Both the position numbers and the translations under genes were made by a program. From the IMG/VR virus record IMGVR_UViG_3300030085_002245, positions 1-34,985 of that record: DNA of 34,985 bases. One strand, written 5' to 3'. The DNA is from a virus. Positions 32,743-34,985 of this stretch are shown in pieces (position 1 is the first letter of the stretch; each line of letters begins with the position of its first letter). Below the pieces are notes generated by a model that ran no database searches, was not told the origin of the DNA, and worked only from the letters and a program-made list of their open reading frames with translations.

Positions 32743-34656
32743 TTACTGTCTTATGCGACTTCCGTTTGTGTAGCTGGTTGTTACATTATATAATGAACCC
32801 GAGGTATCAGAACCAGATGAAATATCATCTAGTTTCATATTTAAATTACTCTTACTAATATCTAGTTGCAAATAAAGATCCTGTTTTCCGATAACATCAT
32901 TTGATTTTGGAATTGCTGCAATTTCGATAATTGGTTCACCACCAAACGCTTTAGACGTTGTTTGAATGAGAATGGGATTCAAGAGAATCTCACCTTTAAC
33001 ATAATCAATAGTTCCTACAGACCTTCTTACGATATCAGGTTCTTCTGCAGTTGGATTTGTGAATAAGAATAAAGAACCTGTAGTTTCATTATCATCTGGA
33101 AGATCACTAAGATATACAGTTTCATTAATACCACTAACAGTAAATCCAGACGATTTGATGTTAAATCCATCAAGTCTGTTAATATGGAAACTATTTCCAT
33201 AACAAAGTTCATATTCAGCACTTGTATTCAGTACTGGACGAAGATTTCTTCTAATCAAAACTCTAGTAATGTTAGAAGTGATAGATTCGTGACTATCATC
33301 AACTATTTTTTGGAACTTACTATACTTAAATTTCGCCCCAAATTTGTTCAATTCGGAAGAATCTGCGTAATTTGTGATATTTGTAGAAACAATGCTCTTT
33401 ACAAAGTCTGCACTTGGTGCAAGATTACCATTATAGTAAGCACATATATCAACTTCGACATAAACATACTTAAGATCAACAATTTCTGGGATAATACCAG
33501 CAACACTATACTGTCTAAGTAAGACTTTCAGGTTATCTTTAAGACTATCGGGTAAAAACTGCCCGTTAGTTGGTTTAATACTGATATAAACTCTACCAAA
33601 TTGTGGTGGAGTCAGTGTTTCGCCTCCATATGCGGATACAGAACCAGTTTCAGCGTATATTTGAGGTATCAACGCTTCATAATCTGCTGCTGTTACTGCT
33701 CTATTCTGTGATGCATAGATTTTTGGAGCGTAATTCTTGATAGAATCGATAGATTCAATCTCTTTTCCACCCTCAGACGCAATATTAGTCGATACTAACG
33801 AAATACCTTCTGTTACACTAACACCATTATTGTCTAATATTCTTCCACTGAAGGAAAAGTTTGATAAACCATTTCCTTCTTCGCCACTTGTTCTAATATA
33901 AGATGCTTCAATATAGTTTAACGCTTCAAGTTTTCTACCAAAAATACCATCACCAAAGATAAGTTCATATCGTTGATCTTCTATCTCCTGAATAAAATAA
34001 ACACTTGATGTTCCAGTAACAGCAAATAAACTATTTGAAAGAGTATATTTTCTACTATTTGTGCTTGATTCAGTATCTCTGACAGTTACACTAAGAGTAG
34101 AAGTATCAATATTTGAGTTACCTAAGATATATCTTATCGGTGGAGCGGGGTTATCAGACTCTACAGTAAAATTATCTACTAAAAAAGTTCCCTCATAGAC
34201 CTCTACATCATCAAATGATGCAGTACCGTCTAGGACAGGAACCGTAATATCTTCTGGTATAGCAAATGTATAACTATCACCACCAAACGCGCTTGTAGAG
34301 GCAACTACGCCCTTCTTAAGGGTCAATGTGACGGGGTTGGTGCCGAAGTCTGTAGTATCAACAGAGAAGGAAATATTTGCTCTCGCTGCAGTTCTTGACC
34401 TTGGAACGTATCCAATGTTACGTGCAAGTGAAACTACGTTCTCTCTTAAGGTCGCACTATCAATGAACACCTCATTGCTAATCATATTAGCATTGTATGA
34501 GGAGATATAAGTGTTATACGCTAACGTATCAATGATTGGTGAGAGGTTAGATCCCTCAAAATCATAGTCAGTGAAATTTGAATTAACCCTAAGGTAATCC
34601 TTAATTGAAGACTTTATCTGATCAAAGTCTAGATTTGTGAAATTAACTAGTGGCAT
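32743..34656 (-). CDS. 6: Baseplate wedge protein gp6
   Basis: At 637 residues it is close to T4 gp6 (660). The N-terminal 'NFTDYDFEGSNLSPIIDTLA' with YNTYISSYNANM and 'LARNIGYVPRSRTAARANIS' are characteristic; the middle has the baseplate J-like 'PKIYASQNRAVTAADYEAL' (about 308-326) and 'GRVYISIKPTNGQFLPDS'. gp6 dimers form the inner ring that joins the six wedges around the hub. Its ATG overlaps the TAA of gp25 by one base (TAATG) and the gp7-like gene begins four bases after its stop, so these wedge genes are probably translated from one message. Confidence 0.95.
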   Translation of the reverse strand: MPLVNFTNLDFDQIKSSIKDYLRVNSNFTDYDFEGSNLSPIIDTLAYNTYISSYNANMISNEVFIDSATLRENVVSLARNIGYVPRSRTAARANISFSVDTTDFGTNPVTLTLKKGVVASTSAFGGDSYTFAIPEDITVPVLDGTASFDDVEVYEGTFLVDNFTVESDNPAPPIRYILGNSNIDTSTLSVTVRDTESSTNSRKYTLSNSLFAVTGTSSVYFIQEIEDQRYELIFGDGIFGRKLEALNYIEASYIRTSGEEGNGLSNFSFSGRILDNNGVSVTEGISLVSTNIASEGGKEIESIDSIKNYAPKIYASQNRAVTAADYEALIPQIYAETGSVSAYGGETLTPPQFGRVYISIKPTNGQFLPDSLKDNLKVLLRQYSVAGIIPEIVDLKYVYVEVDICAYYNGNLAPSADFVKSIVSTNITNYADSSELNKFGAKFKYSKFQKIVDDSHESITSNITRVLIRRNLRPVLNTSAEYELCYGNSFHINRLDGFNIKSSGFTVSGINETVYLSDLPDDNETTGSLFLFTNPTAEEPDIVRRSVGTIDYVKGEILLNPILIQTTSKAFGGEPIIEIAAIPKSNDVIGKQDLYLQLDISKSNLNMKLDDISSGSDTSGSLYNVTTSYTNGSRIRQ

Positions 34657-34985
34657 TATCGTGTCTGTTGTAATGCGAATGATAATTGTTGAGGTAGAAC
34701 ATCAATACCAACGATGTCATAACTTAACGTCACATTAAATTCATTATTACTGTAGTCTGGTGCGACACTTACATCTATTAATCTTACTCTTGGTTCAAAG
34801 TTATCAATAGTATTTCTAATTTCGTCTTCAATGACTGATGCAGAAATTCTATCGATGTTCTCAAACAGTGCTCTAGACACTCTAGAACCAAGATCTTGAT
34901 TAAAAAATCTCTCACCCTGTAAGGTAAATATAAGATTTCTCACAGATCTTGCAATCGCAGTCTCATTTTTAATTGCAAGCAGATC
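34656..34985 (-). CDS. 25: Baseplate wedge protein gp25, N-terminus cut by window edge
   Basis: The frame is open to the right edge. The visible 109 residues begin DLLAIKNETAIARSVRNLIF and continue TLQGERFFNQDLGSRVSRAL and 'IEDEIRNTIDNFEPRVRLID', the GPW/gp25 signature (NxxAIxxSxRNLIxTxxGERFF). T4 gp25 has 132 residues, so about 20 to 25 N-terminal residues are outside the window. An in-frame GTG at 34943 is not the start, because family-conserved sequence lies upstream of it. gp25 binds gp6 and sits at the sheath-baseplate interface. Confidence 0.93.
   Translation of the reverse strand, partial: DLLAIKNETAIARSVRNLIFTLQGERFFNQDLGSRVSRALFENIDRISASVIEDEIRNTIDNFEPRVRLIDVSVAPDYSNNEFNVTLSYDIVGIDVLPQQLSFALQQTR

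Noticed and set aside
32784-32795. Perfect palindrome CATTATATAATG
   Set aside because: It is inside the gp6 C-terminal coding region and has no link to a junction or T-tract.
34941-34943. GTG start codon for gp25
   Set aside because: Conserved gp25-family residues (AIKNETAIARS) continue in frame upstream to the window edge.
1-34985. tRNA genes, homing endonucleases, auxiliary metabolic genes
   Set aside because: None seen on either strand; junctions are too short for tRNAs and all long frames are structural.

Overview
This window is a single block of virion structural genes from a T4-like contractile-tailed phage. It is most likely a marine cyanophage-type myovirus, judging from the gp25-gp6-gp7-gp8 and gp13-gp14-gp15-gp16 gene runs, the YHYH domain in the gp7-like protein, AT-rich DNA and the many 'VGIGTT'-type repeats. 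The host cannot be read from this piece. Every supported gene is on the minus strand, so transcription runs from high to low coordinates. Coding is nearly continuous: junctions are 1-nt overlaps, gaps of a few bases, or gaps of about 25 to 55 bases, most of which carry T4-type late promoter octamers. No non-coding stretch exceeds 60 bases. No tRNA, CRISPR array, insertion sequence or integrase was seen.

Right part (34985 to 19143), baseplate wedge: gp25 (5' end cut by the window edge), gp6, a giant 3998-residue gp7-like protein that alone fills 12 kb, and gp8. Middle (19136 to 11156), where T4 has genes 9-12 and wac: a 1733-residue DUF4815-type structural protein, an 833-residue partner and a 73-residue coiled-coil protein. 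Next (11132 to 7428), neck and packaging: gp13, gp14, gp15 (tail completion) and gp16 (small terminase). Left part (7414 to 1), an adhesion module: a 110-residue beta-rich protein, two short paralogues, a 597-residue fibre, a 72-residue coiled-coil protein behind a terminator/promoter knot, and a very long tail-fibre gene running off the left edge (at least 1451 residues). gp17 does not follow gp16 inside the window.

The genes work together as baseplate, neck/tail completion, packaging and host recognition functions, presumably expressed late. The most unusual features are: a cupredoxin-like domain with a complete H-C-H-M type-1 copper ligand set inside the long tail fibre; the gp7-like protein with the T4 gp7 core at its N-terminus and about 3650 added residues; at least four small repeat modules shared among gp7, gp8, gp14, gp15, and the 833- and 1733-residue proteins; a shared DGG(S/T)F C-terminus on three fibre-cluster proteins; and a terminator hairpin, late promoter and start codon packed into about 40 bases. 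Comparisons with T4 proteins are from memory and were not computed.
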